45,810 nt of DNA from RGIG3994 sp964461635 (GCA_964461635.1 CAYWVC010000005.1:1-45810), one strand, 5' to 3'; positions 34,465-42,335 are shown, numbered from the stretch's first letter. Notes: generated by a model from the sequence alone, not told the origin. Made by a program: numbers and translations.

Positions 34465-34908
34465 ATGAAGCAGGTGAATATTTATACCGACGGTGCGTGC
34501 CGCGGGAATCCGGGTGCCGGAGGCTGGGGAGCCGTTCTCGTATACCGAGGGACGGAGCGTGAGCTCTCCGGGGGGGAGAACCCCACGACAAATAACCGTA
34601 TGGAGCTTACGGCGGCAATTATGGCGCTTTCCGCATTGCGTGAGCCCTGCCGTGTGACGCTGTGCACCGATTCGAAATACCTTTGCGACGCGATAACCCT
34701 CGGCTGGGCAATGGGATGGCGTAAACGGGGATGGAAAAAAGCCGACGGCAAGCCCGCGTTGAACGCCGATCTCTGGGAGAGGCTGCTTGAATTGCTTGAC
34801 AGGCACGAGGTCACCTTTGAATGGGTCAAGGGGCATAACGGACACGAGTACAACGAGCGTTGCGATGCATTGGCTACCGCGTACGCCGACAGCTTGGCAA
34901 AAAAATAA
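34465..34908 (+). CDS. rnhA: Ribonuclease HI
   Basis: A 147-residue RNase H1 that degrades RNA in RNA-DNA hybrids. The full catalytic set is visible: Asp in YTDGACRGNPG, Glu in NNRMELTAA, Asp in CTDSKYL, and the C-terminal NERCDALA Asp, with WVKGHNGHEYNE before it. The ATG at 34465 matches the family N terminus; the SD is somewhat distant (ggggag, 13 bases). It is the first gene of a four-gene run, ahead of the pseudo-phosphoesterase gene by 24 bases. Confidence 0.95.
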   Translation: MKQVNIYTDGACRGNPGAGGWGAVLVYRGTERELSGGENPTTNNRMELTAAIMALSALREPCRVTLCTDSKYLCDAITLGWAMGWRKRGWKKADGKPALNADLWERLLELLDRHEVTFEWVKGHNGHEYNERCDALATAYADSLAKK

Positions 34909-34932
34909 TAATCTTGGAGGAGAAAAAGAGTT

Positions 34933-35583
34933 ATGACATACGTAATCGGGGGACTTAACGGCAGTCTTGATTCGTTTAATACGCTTGAGAAGGCGGCGGG
35001 TATTACCGACGACGATACCGTGTACGTTCTCGGCGGCGTGATCGGAGGGGATCTGTCGCTTCTTACCGAGCTCAGTATGCGGGCAAACGTTTATGCGGTT
35101 GCCGGCAAGAGCGAGCTTGACGCGGCTAAGCTGCTTGGCGGATTTGCGAGGCTCTTGGCGGGCGGCGGATCACCCGATCCCGCGTTCATTGCCGATATGC
35201 AGAGATGGGCAGCCGACGGCGGTGCGGAGGTGCTGGACGCCTTTCGCGCGATGGATGCCGATATGCGTGAGGGAGTGATCGAATATCTTGAGGAGCTTGC
35301 GCTTTTTGAGGAAGCGAAGGTCGGTACTGACCGATATCTTTTGCTTTCGGCGGGTATCGACGGATATCGCCCCGGCGATGATCTGTACGATATAGAGCCC
35401 GGGAGCTTCGTCGGCGAGGGCTTTGATATAAAGTCGGAAACCGTTGAGGGCTATGCCGTGATCACGGCAAAGGCGAGGCACGCCGACAGCGATCGCATAA
35501 CGACCTCGGGAAATAACGTGTGCCTTGATTGCGGTCGTGCCGTCTGTCTGCGGCTTGATGATTCAGCCGAATTTTACGTATGA
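34933..35583 (+). CDS. Calcineurin-like phosphoesterase homologue without metal ligands (probable pseudoenzyme)
   Basis: A 216-residue protein with the outline of small PP1/lambda-type metallophosphatases but no active site. The expected GDIHG is GGLNG (6-10), GDxxDRG is GGVIGGD (34-40), GNHE is GKSE (58-61) and the HAG loop is SAG (139-141). Fold-marking segments remain, such as DDDTVYVLGG and the C-terminal NNVCLDCGRAVCLRL, which aligns with the usual IDTGCVYGG..LTALRL region. Catalysis is therefore not expected; a binding or structural role is more likely. SD tggagg precedes the ATG. The next gene overlaps its stop (ATGA). Confidence 0.75.
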   Translation: MTYVIGGLNGSLDSFNTLEKAAGITDDDTVYVLGGVIGGDLSLLTELSMRANVYAVAGKSELDAAKLLGGFARLLAGGGSPDPAFIADMQRWAADGGAEVLDAFRAMDADMREGVIEYLEELALFEEAKVGTDRYLLLSAGIDGYRPGDDLYDIEPGSFVGEGFDIKSETVEGYAVITAKARHADSDRITTSGNNVCLDCGRAVCLRLDDSAEFYV

Positions 35584-37280
35584 AGAAAAACGATATTGTG
35601 ACCCTGACCGTTACCGATCTGAATAACCTCGGGTACGGGGTCGGGCGGCTTAGCGACGGGTGCGTCGTTTTTGTTGCGGGCGGGGTCACGGGGGACACCG
35701 TGGAGGCGCGTATCATCAAGGTCGCACCGTCTTACCTCGTGGCACGGCTTGAGCGTATAATCACGCCGTCACCGTACCGTCTTGCCGAGCCGATATGCGG
35801 TGCTCCTCAATCTTGCGGCGGATGTGTGTACCGAAACGTTACGCGTGAATGTGAGCTTGAGATGAAGCGCGCGTATGTGGAGAGCCTCTTTGTCAAAGCG
35901 GGACTTCCGTCGGTGAACGTCCTTCCGGTGGCGACTGCCGGGGAAAGGATCGGCTACAGGAATAAGGCTCAATACCCGGTTCGGATGACCAAGGCAGGAA
36001 TCAAAGCCGGATTCTTTGCAAGCAAGACGCATAACGTGGTCAGCTCCGATCGGTGTATGCTTGAACCGGAAATATTTGCGTCTCTTGTGGATTTCGTCTG
36101 CGATTTTGCCGACCGACACGGCATTTCGGCATATGATGAGACGGGCGGAAAGGGCATATTGCGGCATATCTATCTGAGAATGGGGAAGATCAGCGGTCAG
36201 ATTATGCTGTGCCTTGTGATAAACTCGGAGACTTTTCCGTGCGCCGATCTGCTGGTTGCGGAGGTGCGGGAAAGGTTTACAAGCGTCGTCAGCATTATGC
36301 TGAATATAAACAGGAAAAATACGAACGTCGTGACGGGTGACCGATACGTTACCCTGTACGGGGAGCCGTATATTGAGGATGAGCTTTGCGGGCTTAGGTT
36401 CCGTATCTCCCCCGATTCGTTCTGGCAGGTCAATCACGACGGCGCGGAATTGCTCTACCGAACGGCACGTGAGCTCACGGAGCTTGACGGGGATCAAAGC
36501 CTTCTTGACCTCTATTGCGGTACGGGGACCATCGGACTGTCGATGGCTCGGTATGCAAGGCGGGTTACCGGCGTCGAGATAGTGCCCGCCGCCGTGGAGT
36601 GTGCGAGGCTGAATGCCGCGGTCAACGGTGTTGAGAATGCTGAATTTTACTGTGCCGATGCCTCCGCGACCGAAAGCATCATTCCGCCGGGACAGAGCTA
36701 TGACGCGGCGATCCTCGATCCGCCTAGGAAGGGAACGACGCGTGAGCTTATAGAGTACGTTTCACGTGCCGGGATAAATAAAGTGGTGTATATATCCTGC
36801 GGACCCGATACGTTGGCAAGGGACTGCGCGATATTCAAGACGCTCGGATATGAGATCGGGGACGTTCATCCGGTCGATATGTTTCCGCTTACCGGGCATG
36901 TGGAGTGCGCGGTGCTTTTGAGCAGGAAAAGAAAGGTGCACCGTATGAAGCTTCATCCCGCCCCGTTTGAAATGATAAAAAGCGGTGAAAAGACTGTTGA
37001 GCTTCGTCTGTACGATGAAAAGCGCAGGGAAATCAAGCCGGGGGACGGTATAGTCTTCTCAAACGTCGGGACCGGCGAAGAAATAAGCACGACGGTCGTC
37101 GGTCTGCACCGATTTGATAATTTTGCGGAGCTGTACCGATCATTGCCCCTGACGCGGTGCGGGTACGGTAATGAAAACGTGAAGCTTGCCGATCCTTCCG
37201 ATATGGAGGAGTATTATTCCGCGGACGAGCAGGCAAAATACGGTGTCGTCGGGATAGAGCTTCGTTTGGACGAAGCTTGA
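35580..37280 (+). CDS. rlmD: RlmD/TrmA-type 23S rRNA (uracil-C5)-methyltransferase fused to an ASCH domain
   Basis: A 566-residue fusion. Residues 1-~60 are a TRAM RNA-binding domain, then cysteines for a 4Fe-4S cluster (CGAPQSCGGC), the SAM-binding LLDLYCGTGTIG and DPPRKG, and the nucleophile segment YISCGPDTLARD. The methyltransferase ends near residue 450 at HVECAVLLSR, the usual end of the family. After a short basic linker, residues 456-566 form an ASCH domain (FEMIKSGEKTVELRLYDEKR), a putative RNA-binding fold normally encoded alone. An internal ATG at 36945 has aaaggtg 6 bases upstream, so the ASCH part could also be made separately. Confidence 0.9.
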   Translation: MKKNDIVTLTVTDLNNLGYGVGRLSDGCVVFVAGGVTGDTVEARIIKVAPSYLVARLERIITPSPYRLAEPICGAPQSCGGCVYRNVTRECELEMKRAYVESLFVKAGLPSVNVLPVATAGERIGYRNKAQYPVRMTKAGIKAGFFASKTHNVVSSDRCMLEPEIFASLVDFVCDFADRHGISAYDETGGKGILRHIYLRMGKISGQIMLCLVINSETFPCADLLVAEVRERFTSVVSIMLNINRKNTNVVTGDRYVTLYGEPYIEDELCGLRFRISPDSFWQVNHDGAELLYRTARELTELDGDQSLLDLYCGTGTIGLSMARYARRVTGVEIVPAAVECARLNAAVNGVENAEFYCADASATESIIPPGQSYDAAILDPPRKGTTRELIEYVSRAGINKVVYISCGPDTLARDCAIFKTLGYEIGDVHPVDMFPLTGHVECAVLLSRKRKVHRMKLHPAPFEMIKSGEKTVELRLYDEKRREIKPGDGIVFSNVGTGEEISTTVVGLHRFDNFAELYRSLPLTRCGYGNENVKLADPSDMEEYYSADEQAKYGVVGIELRLDEA

Positions 37281-37308
37281 TGGGGAGACTGCTTAACGAG
37301 GTTAAAGG

Positions 37309-38442
37309 ATGGACGCTAAAAAGCTTGGAATATACATACACGTGCCCTTTTGCCTGAAGAAGTGCGGATACTGTGATTTCTGCTCTTACGTTGGGGTCGG
37401 TGACGCTGTTCGCGACGGTTACGTATCGGTGCTTTGCAGTCAGATCGGGGCGGCGCACGAGACGGCACACGGCTATACGGTCGATACGGTATATTTCGGC
37501 GGCGGCACACCGACTCTGCTGACCGTCGGGCAATTTGAGCGGATCTTCGGGGCTCTGTACGGTACCTTTGACGTTGCCCCGGATGCCGAGATCACGTCGG
37601 AGTGTAATCCGGCGACTGCCGACCTCGGATATTTCCGCGATCTGCGACGGCTGGGTGTCAACCGCCTTTCGATAGGGGTGCAGTCAACCGATGAGCGAGA
37701 GCTCAGGGCGCTCGGGCGTATTCATTCGCGAGAGGATGCGTTCAGGGCGTTTTCGGATGCTCAGGCGGCGGGCTTCGACTCGCTGTCTGCCGATCTGATG
37801 TTCGGGATCCCCGGGCAGACGCGAGAGAGCTTCTCGTCAACGCTTGACGACATCATTTCGACCGGTCCGGGTCACGTATCGGCTTACGGTCTGATACTTG
37901 AGCCCGGAACGGAATTTTATAAAAATCGCAAAGATCTTGCATTACCGGACGAGGATACGGAATATACTATGTATACCGACGCGGTGGAGCGGCTTGCCGA
38001 GCGGGGCTTGCGGAGATACGAGATCAGCAACTTTGCGCTTCCGGGAAGGGAGTCGAGACACAACCTGAAATACTGGCGGCGCGAGGAATATCTCGGCTTC
38101 GGAGCCGCGGCGCATTCGTTTCTCGGCGATCGGCGCTTTTTTGCGCCGCCGTCGCTCGAAGCGTATATGTCCGGCAGATTTGAGGACGGCTCGGAACGTA
38201 TAAGCGGGCACGATGCCGCCTGCGAATTCGTGATGCTCGGTATGCGTCTCTCGGACGGTATATCCGAGTCCGAGCTTAAGGCGCGATTCGGAGTAAGCCT
38301 TGACGAGCTCTGTCACGGCAAGCTTGATGCCTATACCGCCGCCGGTCTCGTCGTCAGAGGGGGCGACAGATGCGCCTTCTCCGACGCGGGCTTTTACGTC
38401 AGTAATACCGTGCTGTCGGATATCCTTGATTTCGATGCCTGA
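37309..38442 (+). CDS. hemW: Radical SAM protein HemW (heme chaperone, coproporphyrinogen oxidase-like)
   Basis: A 377-residue HemW-type radical-SAM protein. IHVPFCLKKCGYCDF gives CxxxCxxC, without the fourth Cys of true HemN (CxxxCxxCxC): the residue after CDF is Cys, so the motif is CLKKCGYCDFC with altered spacing. FGGGTPTLL, a LSIGVQSTDERELRALGR segment and the C-terminal winged-helix HemN domain follow. HemW proteins insert heme into respiratory proteins rather than oxidise coproporphyrinogen. SD gaggttaaagg precedes the ATG. It is the last gene of the rnhA run. Confidence 0.92.
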   Translation: MDAKKLGIYIHVPFCLKKCGYCDFCSYVGVGDAVRDGYVSVLCSQIGAAHETAHGYTVDTVYFGGGTPTLLTVGQFERIFGALYGTFDVAPDAEITSECNPATADLGYFRDLRRLGVNRLSIGVQSTDERELRALGRIHSREDAFRAFSDAQAAGFDSLSADLMFGIPGQTRESFSSTLDDIISTGPGHVSAYGLILEPGTEFYKNRKDLALPDEDTEYTMYTDAVERLAERGLRRYEISNFALPGRESRHNLKYWRREEYLGFGAAAHSFLGDRRFFAPPSLEAYMSGRFEDGSERISGHDAACEFVMLGMRLSDGISESELKARFGVSLDELCHGKLDAYTAAGLVVRGGDRCAFSDAGFYVSNTVLSDILDFDA

Positions 38443-38467
38443 AAAATACGGTTTTTCGTCAAAATAC

Positions 38468-38496
38468 TTGACAAGAGCGCGTTTATGGGTTACAAT
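38468..38496 (+). promoter_or_regulatory. Promoter for the DUF1292 gene
   Basis: -35 TTGACA and -10 TACAAT are separated by 17 bases, 34 bases before the chosen start codon. Confidence 0.8.
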
Positions 38497-38529
38497 AACA
38501 GTTAGAAAACGAACGGAGATGTGAATGAT

Positions 38530-38844
38530 ATGAATGACGAAAAAATGCCAATTGAAAACGAAGAGGAGTGCGAGATCTACACCCTTACCGATGAGGAGGG
38601 GAACGAGAGCGAATTTGCACTTATCGGATCGGTTGAGAAGAAGGGTAATGAATATTATGCGCTTGTACCTGCCGAGCCCGACGAAAGCTCGGAATATCTT
38701 GAGTACGTGATACTTAAGAAAACTGTCGAAAACGGCGAGGAGATGCTCGTTACCGTTGACGACGATGACGAGTATGAGGATATCGCGGCGTATTTTGACG
38801 AGGTCTTCGCCGAGGAGATCGACCTTGACGCCGACGAGAAATAA
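38530..38844 (+). CDS. DUF1292 domain-containing acidic protein
   Basis: A 104-residue, strongly acidic protein of the YrzB/DUF1292 family, with the family core IYTLTDEEGNESEFALIGSV and YALVPAEPDESSEYLEYVI. It is widespread in Bacillota, often near tRNA-modification or RNase genes; function unknown. The ATG at 38530 with ggag 11 bases upstream is preferred; a GTG at 38521 is too close to the SD. A possible promoter for the following RNA lies in its last codons. Confidence 0.88.
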   Translation: MNDEKMPIENEEECEIYTLTDEEGNESEFALIGSVEKKGNEYYALVPAEPDESSEYLEYVILKKTVENGEEMLVTVDDDDEYEDIAAYFDEVFAEEIDLDADEK

Positions 38845-38852
38845 CATACTGA
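38825..38852 (+). promoter_or_regulatory. Possible promoter for the structured RNA
   Basis: TTGACG and TACTGA are separated by 16 bases, overlapping the end of the DUF1292 gene. The match is moderate. It would start transcription near 38859, close to the 5' side of the closing stem. Confidence 0.4.
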
Positions 38853-38859
38853 AATAATT

Positions 38860-39082
38860 CCTGCTTAGTTCGTGATGGTCGTGTTAAAGGACCCACAAAT
38901 TTTAAAAGGAGTCTGAAACGAGATTCTGCGGTGGTTTGCAGGCCTCCCGCGCGGTCGGCGATTGACTTGTCTCGCCCCCGATGCGGACGTTGGAAGCAGT
39001 AAAGCCGGAGATAGGACACCGCCCAGCAACATGCCGGGTACTCATTCGCGGTCACACGGCTCGGTGGGGTTACGCTCATAAC
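38860..39082 (+). ncRNA. ssrS: Structured non-coding RNA, 6S RNA (ssrS) candidate
   Basis: About 220 bases between two genes with no credible reading frame but a consistent fold. The ends pair (gtt/aac, gtga/tcat, cgtg/tacg, then cccac with gtggg at 39064-39068) to form a broken closing stem. A terminal arm is closed by gcggtg with caccgc (near 39017-39022) and ctcc with ggag. The large region between can form hairpins (gagtct/agattc; gccg/cggc). A closing stem, open central bubble and long terminal arm is the 6S RNA layout, which sequesters sigma-70-type holoenzyme. I cannot run a covariance search, and a leader of the SPFH operon is the main alternative. Confidence 0.5.
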
Positions 39083-39133
39083 GGGGGATGCACGGCGGAT
39101 AAGCTCAGCTTATCCCTCGATGCATCCCCCTTT
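39083..39133 (+). terminator. Strong two-part hairpin after the structured RNA
   Basis: Outer arms gggggatgca and tgcatccccc (10 bp) enclose an inner 9-bp stem (ggataagct / agcttatcc). Only three T follow, then gcaaaaaaaa, so termination may be incomplete. The SPFH gene SD begins 25 bases later, and no other promoter is seen for it. Confidence 0.72.
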
Positions 39134-39173
39134 GCAAAAAAAATAACCGCTTAGCGGAGGAGGATAATTTTTA

Positions 39174-40436
39174 ATGGGAATAATCAAAGCGTTTTTTAAT
39201 GCCGTCGGAGGCAACCTCGGCGATCAATGGGCAGAGGTTATCGAGGCGGGGGAGATGTCTGACACCACTGTATTTACAAAGGGCGTTGCGGTCCGAAAGA
39301 ACGATAAAAGAAACGGAAACAAAAAGGGGACGGAGGACGTTATATCCAACGGCTCGGTCATCCACGTGTACGACAATCAGTTTATGATGCTTGTGGACGG
39401 TGGAAAGATCGTTGACTTTACGGCGGAGCCGGGATATTACAAGGTCGATAATTCGTCGGCACCGTCGCTCTTCTGCGGTCAGTTCGGGAAGTCGATTCTC
39501 GATACCTTCGAGCGTGTCAAATTCGGCGGTGTTCCGTCCTATAAGCAGCAGGTGTTTTATATCAATCTTCAGGAGATAAAGGGCATCAAGTTCGGCACGC
39601 GCAACCCCGTAAACTATTTTGATAACTTTTACAACAGTGAGCTTTTCCTGCGCGCGCACGGTACTTATTCGATAAAGATCACCGATCCTATCAAGTTCTA
39701 CGCCGAGGCCGTTCCGCGCAATGCCGAGAGGGTAGATATAGGCGATATAAACGAACAATACCTCAGCGAATTTTTGGAGGCGCTTCAGGCGGCGATCAAC
39801 CAGATGTCGGCTGATAACATCCGCATTTCGTACGTTACGTCGAAATCGCGCGAGCTGTCGAAGTATATGTCGGAGGAGCTGGACGAGAGCTGGAAGGCGC
39901 TTCGCGGCTTTGAGGTCCTTTCGGTCGGCGTTGCAAGCGTTTCCTACGACGACGAGTCAAAGAAGCTTATCGAGATGCGCAACAAGGGCGCTATGCTCGG
40001 TGATCCCACGGTGCGCGAGGGATACGTGCAGGGCTCGGTCGCGCGCGGAATGGAGGCTGCGGGAAGCAACGCTAACGGAAGTGCCGCGGCGTTTATGGGA
40101 ATGGGTGTCGGGATGAATGCCGGAGGTGGCTTTATGGGCGCCGCGTCGGAGTCAAACCGTGCTCAGGCCGAGCGCGAGGCTGCCGCAAAAAGGTCGGGAG
40201 AATGGACCTGCTCCTGCGGTAAGACCAATTCGGGCAAGTTCTGCTCCGAGTGCGGAAAGGCGAAGCCCGTTGCCGCCGATAAGTGGATCTGTTCATGCGG
40301 TAATGAGAACAGCGGAAAATTCTGCTCCGAATGCGGTAAGGCAAAGCCCGCCGACGATTCGTGGTTCTGCCCCGCGTGCGGAAAGAAAAATGCCGCAAGA
40401 TTTTGCTCCGAGTGCGGAGCAAAAAAGCCCGATTGA
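39174..40436 (+). CDS. SPFH-domain protein with three C-terminal zinc ribbons (YdjI-like)
   Basis: A 420-residue protein. Residues ~20-270 match the YdjI-type SPFH/virion-core domain (early WAEVIEAGEM, then VFYINLQEIKGIKFGT, and a KFYAEAVPRN segment). A Gly/Ala/Met-rich linker (~285-330) follows, then three near-identical CxC/CxxC zinc ribbons at about 344, 371 and 397, each ending FCSECG. No transmembrane helix is seen, so membrane attachment probably depends on partners, as in B. subtilis where YdjI links PspA to membrane proteins YdjG/YdjH. SD aggagga precedes the ATG, itself preceded by a ccgc/gcgg hairpin. Confidence 0.88.
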   Translation: MGIIKAFFNAVGGNLGDQWAEVIEAGEMSDTTVFTKGVAVRKNDKRNGNKKGTEDVISNGSVIHVYDNQFMMLVDGGKIVDFTAEPGYYKVDNSSAPSLFCGQFGKSILDTFERVKFGGVPSYKQQVFYINLQEIKGIKFGTRNPVNYFDNFYNSELFLRAHGTYSIKITDPIKFYAEAVPRNAERVDIGDINEQYLSEFLEALQAAINQMSADNIRISYVTSKSRELSKYMSEELDESWKALRGFEVLSVGVASVSYDDESKKLIEMRNKGAMLGDPTVREGYVQGSVARGMEAAGSNANGSAAAFMGMGVGMNAGGGFMGAASESNRAQAEREAAAKRSGEWTCSCGKTNSGKFCSECGKAKPVAADKWICSCGNENSGKFCSECGKAKPADDSWFCPACGKKNAARFCSECGAKKPD

Positions 40437-40453
40437 GAAGGAAAATAAAGTAG

Positions 40454-41512
40454 ATGATCAATTCAACGGAGGCTTTGAGATGCCCGAATTGCGGGGCGGC
40501 TCTGAGCTTTGACCCCGAGGGACAGAATTTTCACTGTGAATTTTGTCTGTCTGATTTTGCCGAAGCCGACCTCGTATCATCCGGCTCGCAGGAGCAAGCG
40601 GAAGAGGCGGCTCGGTCTAACGGTGAGTTTTGCGAGCATATGGCGGAATATCATTGCCCGAACTGCGGTGCCGATATTGCCGTTGATGAAAATACCGCCG
40701 CGGATTTTTGCTGCTTTTGCCACAGTCCCGTTGTTCTTGTCGGCAAGCTGTCGGGGCAACAGCGCCCCGACAAGGTGATCCCGTTTGCCTTCGATCACGG
40801 GGAGGCGAAGCGAAGATTCCTCAAATGGGCAAAAAGCAAGCGCTTTTGTCCGTCTGATTTCTTCTCCGATGAGCACGCGGATAAGATACGGGGTGTCTAT
40901 TATCCGTTTTGGGTGACCGATGCCGATGCCAACGCGAAATACGATACGACCGCGCATCGGGTGCGGGCGTGGCTCGTCGGCAGTGTAAAGTACGTTGAGA
41001 CCTCCGATTTCAAGGTTGAACGTAAGGGTGATATACATTTCGAGGACATCGTTACCTCGGCACTGTCGGATGCCGACAAGCAGATGCTTGAGGGCGTGCT
41101 TCCGTATCCTTCGGATTCACTCATTGATTTTTCTATGCCGTATTTGTCTGGCTTTGTTGCGAAAAAACGCGATATCGACCGTGACACCGTGACGCCCGAG
41201 GTGAAGGGACGAATGAACGATTATGCCTCGCGCCTTATGCAAACTACGGTTGAGGGCTATACCTCGGTGGATAAGGGCAAGGCGGAGGTCCGGATAACAC
41301 ACAGCAGATGGGACTATACCCTTATGCCCGTGTGGTTGCTTACTTACCGTAAAAAGAACGGAAAGACCTATACCTTTGCAATGAACGGAAATACCGGCAA
41401 GATATACGGCGAGTTGCCGGTGAGCAAGCTCAAGCTTGCCCTTCTCGGTGTTGCGGCGGGGCTTGCCGCCGCTTTGCTGGTCTTCCTTTTGGGGGTGATC
41501 CTATGCGTCTGA
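40454..41512 (+). CDS. Zinc-ribbon membrane protein, YdjG-like (TFIIB-type zinc finger)
   Basis: A 352-residue protein. Two CxxC..CxxC ribbons lie at the N terminus (CPNCGAAL..CEFC, about 10-31; CPNCGADI..CCFC, about 68-88). A soluble domain follows, with the PFWVTDAD and MPVWLLTYRKKNGKTYTFAMNG segments also seen in B. subtilis YdjG-type proteins. A single C-terminal membrane helix (~328-350) ends the protein. It lies 17 bases after the SPFH gene and overlaps the TPM gene by 10 bases, so all three are probably co-expressed. Cytosolic ribbons with a tail anchor suit a membrane adaptor role (inference). Confidence 0.85.
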   Translation: MINSTEALRCPNCGAALSFDPEGQNFHCEFCLSDFAEADLVSSGSQEQAEEAARSNGEFCEHMAEYHCPNCGADIAVDENTAADFCCFCHSPVVLVGKLSGQQRPDKVIPFAFDHGEAKRRFLKWAKSKRFCPSDFFSDEHADKIRGVYYPFWVTDADANAKYDTTAHRVRAWLVGSVKYVETSDFKVERKGDIHFEDIVTSALSDADKQMLEGVLPYPSDSLIDFSMPYLSGFVAKKRDIDRDTVTPEVKGRMNDYASRLMQTTVEGYTSVDKGKAEVRITHSRWDYTLMPVWLLTYRKKNGKTYTFAMNGNTGKIYGELPVSKLKLALLGVAAGLAAALLVFLLGVILCV

Positions 41513-42240
41513 GAAGGACCGTTTTGGTTATCGTTGCGGCGGTAGTGCTGTTGTCTTTGACGGTGATTGGCAGCAGTGCCTCCTCGTCGTGCGTTATTGA
41601 TAATGCGGAGCTCTTCACGGCGGAGGAAATCGCGTCGATCGATGCGACTGCAACCGCGGTCGGGGAGAGGTACGGTTTGACGTATTACGTGGTTACCACC
41701 CGGGAAAGGTATTGGGGCGATGACCTTATACGCGACCTCGGGCTTGACCGTAACGATGATATGATCTTTTTGATCATAAATGATTATCCGTATGAGAATC
41801 AAGTGTACTACGATATGTACTATTACGGTATGGCGGAGAAGCGCATATCCGACAGCGAGGTCGATGACATCCTTGACGATCCCGTCGTTTACGGGATAAA
41901 ACGCGGTAATTATGCCGAAGGTGTCGAGCGCTTCATCGAGCTTTCGGGTGAGGCAACACGGGTTCCGTGGCTTTCGATCACTTTCGTCGCTCTTTTGATC
42001 GGTACCGTTGTGGGGATCATTATTGCGGTAAACGTTAACAGCTCCTATAAGAAAAAATTGCAATCCGAGTCGTACCCCCTTGACAGGTACGCCAAGCTCA
42101 AGCTTACGGACAAGAACGATAAGTTTGCCGGAAAGCGCGTCGCAACTATGATCGTGTCCGGCGGGGGACCGCGCGGAGGTCACGGCGGTGGCTTCGGCGG
42201 CGGTCACGGTGGCGGAGGCGGTCACGCCGGCGGAAGGTAG
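41503..42240 (+). CDS. Secreted-type TPM-domain membrane protein with Gly/His-rich tail (YdjH-like)
   Basis: A 245-residue protein. An N-terminal signal/anchor (LVIVAAVVLLSLTVIGS) is followed by a TPM domain (~30-150: DNAELFTAEE, YYVVTTRERYWGDDL, LIINDYPYEN). A transmembrane helix lies at ~152-175, then a charged segment and a Gly/His tail (~222-245). The TPM domain should face outside and the tail the cytosol. The order of signal, TPM and helix fits YdjH. The start overlaps the preceding gene by 10 bases. TPM domains have been reported as phosphatases or repair factors in other systems; activity here is unknown. Confidence 0.85.
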   Translation: MRLRRTVLVIVAAVVLLSLTVIGSSASSSCVIDNAELFTAEEIASIDATATAVGERYGLTYYVVTTRERYWGDDLIRDLGLDRNDDMIFLIINDYPYENQVYYDMYYYGMAEKRISDSEVDDILDDPVVYGIKRGNYAEGVERFIELSGEATRVPWLSITFVALLIGTVVGIIIAVNVNSSYKKKLQSESYPLDRYAKLKLTDKNDKFAGKRVATMIVSGGGPRGGHGGGFGGGHGGGGGHAGGR

Positions 42241-42251
42241 GCAGTTAATCT

Positions 42252-42286
42252 TTAAAGCTCACGGGCATTCTGCCCGTGAGCTTTAA
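42252..42286 (+). terminator. Long perfect hairpin after the TPM gene
   Basis: A perfect 16-bp stem (ttaaagctcacgggca and its complement) with a 3-base loop, 11 bases after the stop codon. It is followed by the weakly T-rich catttaattt, and probably ends the SPFH cassette transcript. Confidence 0.72.
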
Positions 42287-42306
42287 CATTTAATTTGTGC
42301 GGTAAC

Positions 42307-42335
42307 TTGACTTTAACGGGAGACGGGAGTATAAT
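42307..42335 (+). promoter_or_regulatory. Promoter for the PHP-domain gene
   Basis: -35 TTGACT and -10 TATAAT are separated by 17 bases, about 48 bases before the start codon. Confidence 0.85.

Noticed and set aside
36945..37280. The ASCH region as a wholly separate gene
   Set aside because: The frame is continuous with the methyltransferase without a stop. Internal initiation remains possible and is noted as a finding, but the fusion is what the sequence shows.
38440..38467. Terminator after hemW (gaaaaa/tttttc hairpin)
   Set aside because: The stem is six A/T-rich pairs and too weak to count as an intrinsic terminator.
38860..39082. SRP (4.5S-type) RNA as an explanation for the structured region
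   Set aside because: A ggaagcag stretch is present, but the conserved domain IV sequence with its GGAA tetraloop stem and paired flanks is not.
38860..39082. RNase P RNA or tmRNA as an explanation for the structured region
   Set aside because: The conserved gaggaaagtc core of RNase P and the tRNA-like ends of tmRNA are not seen.
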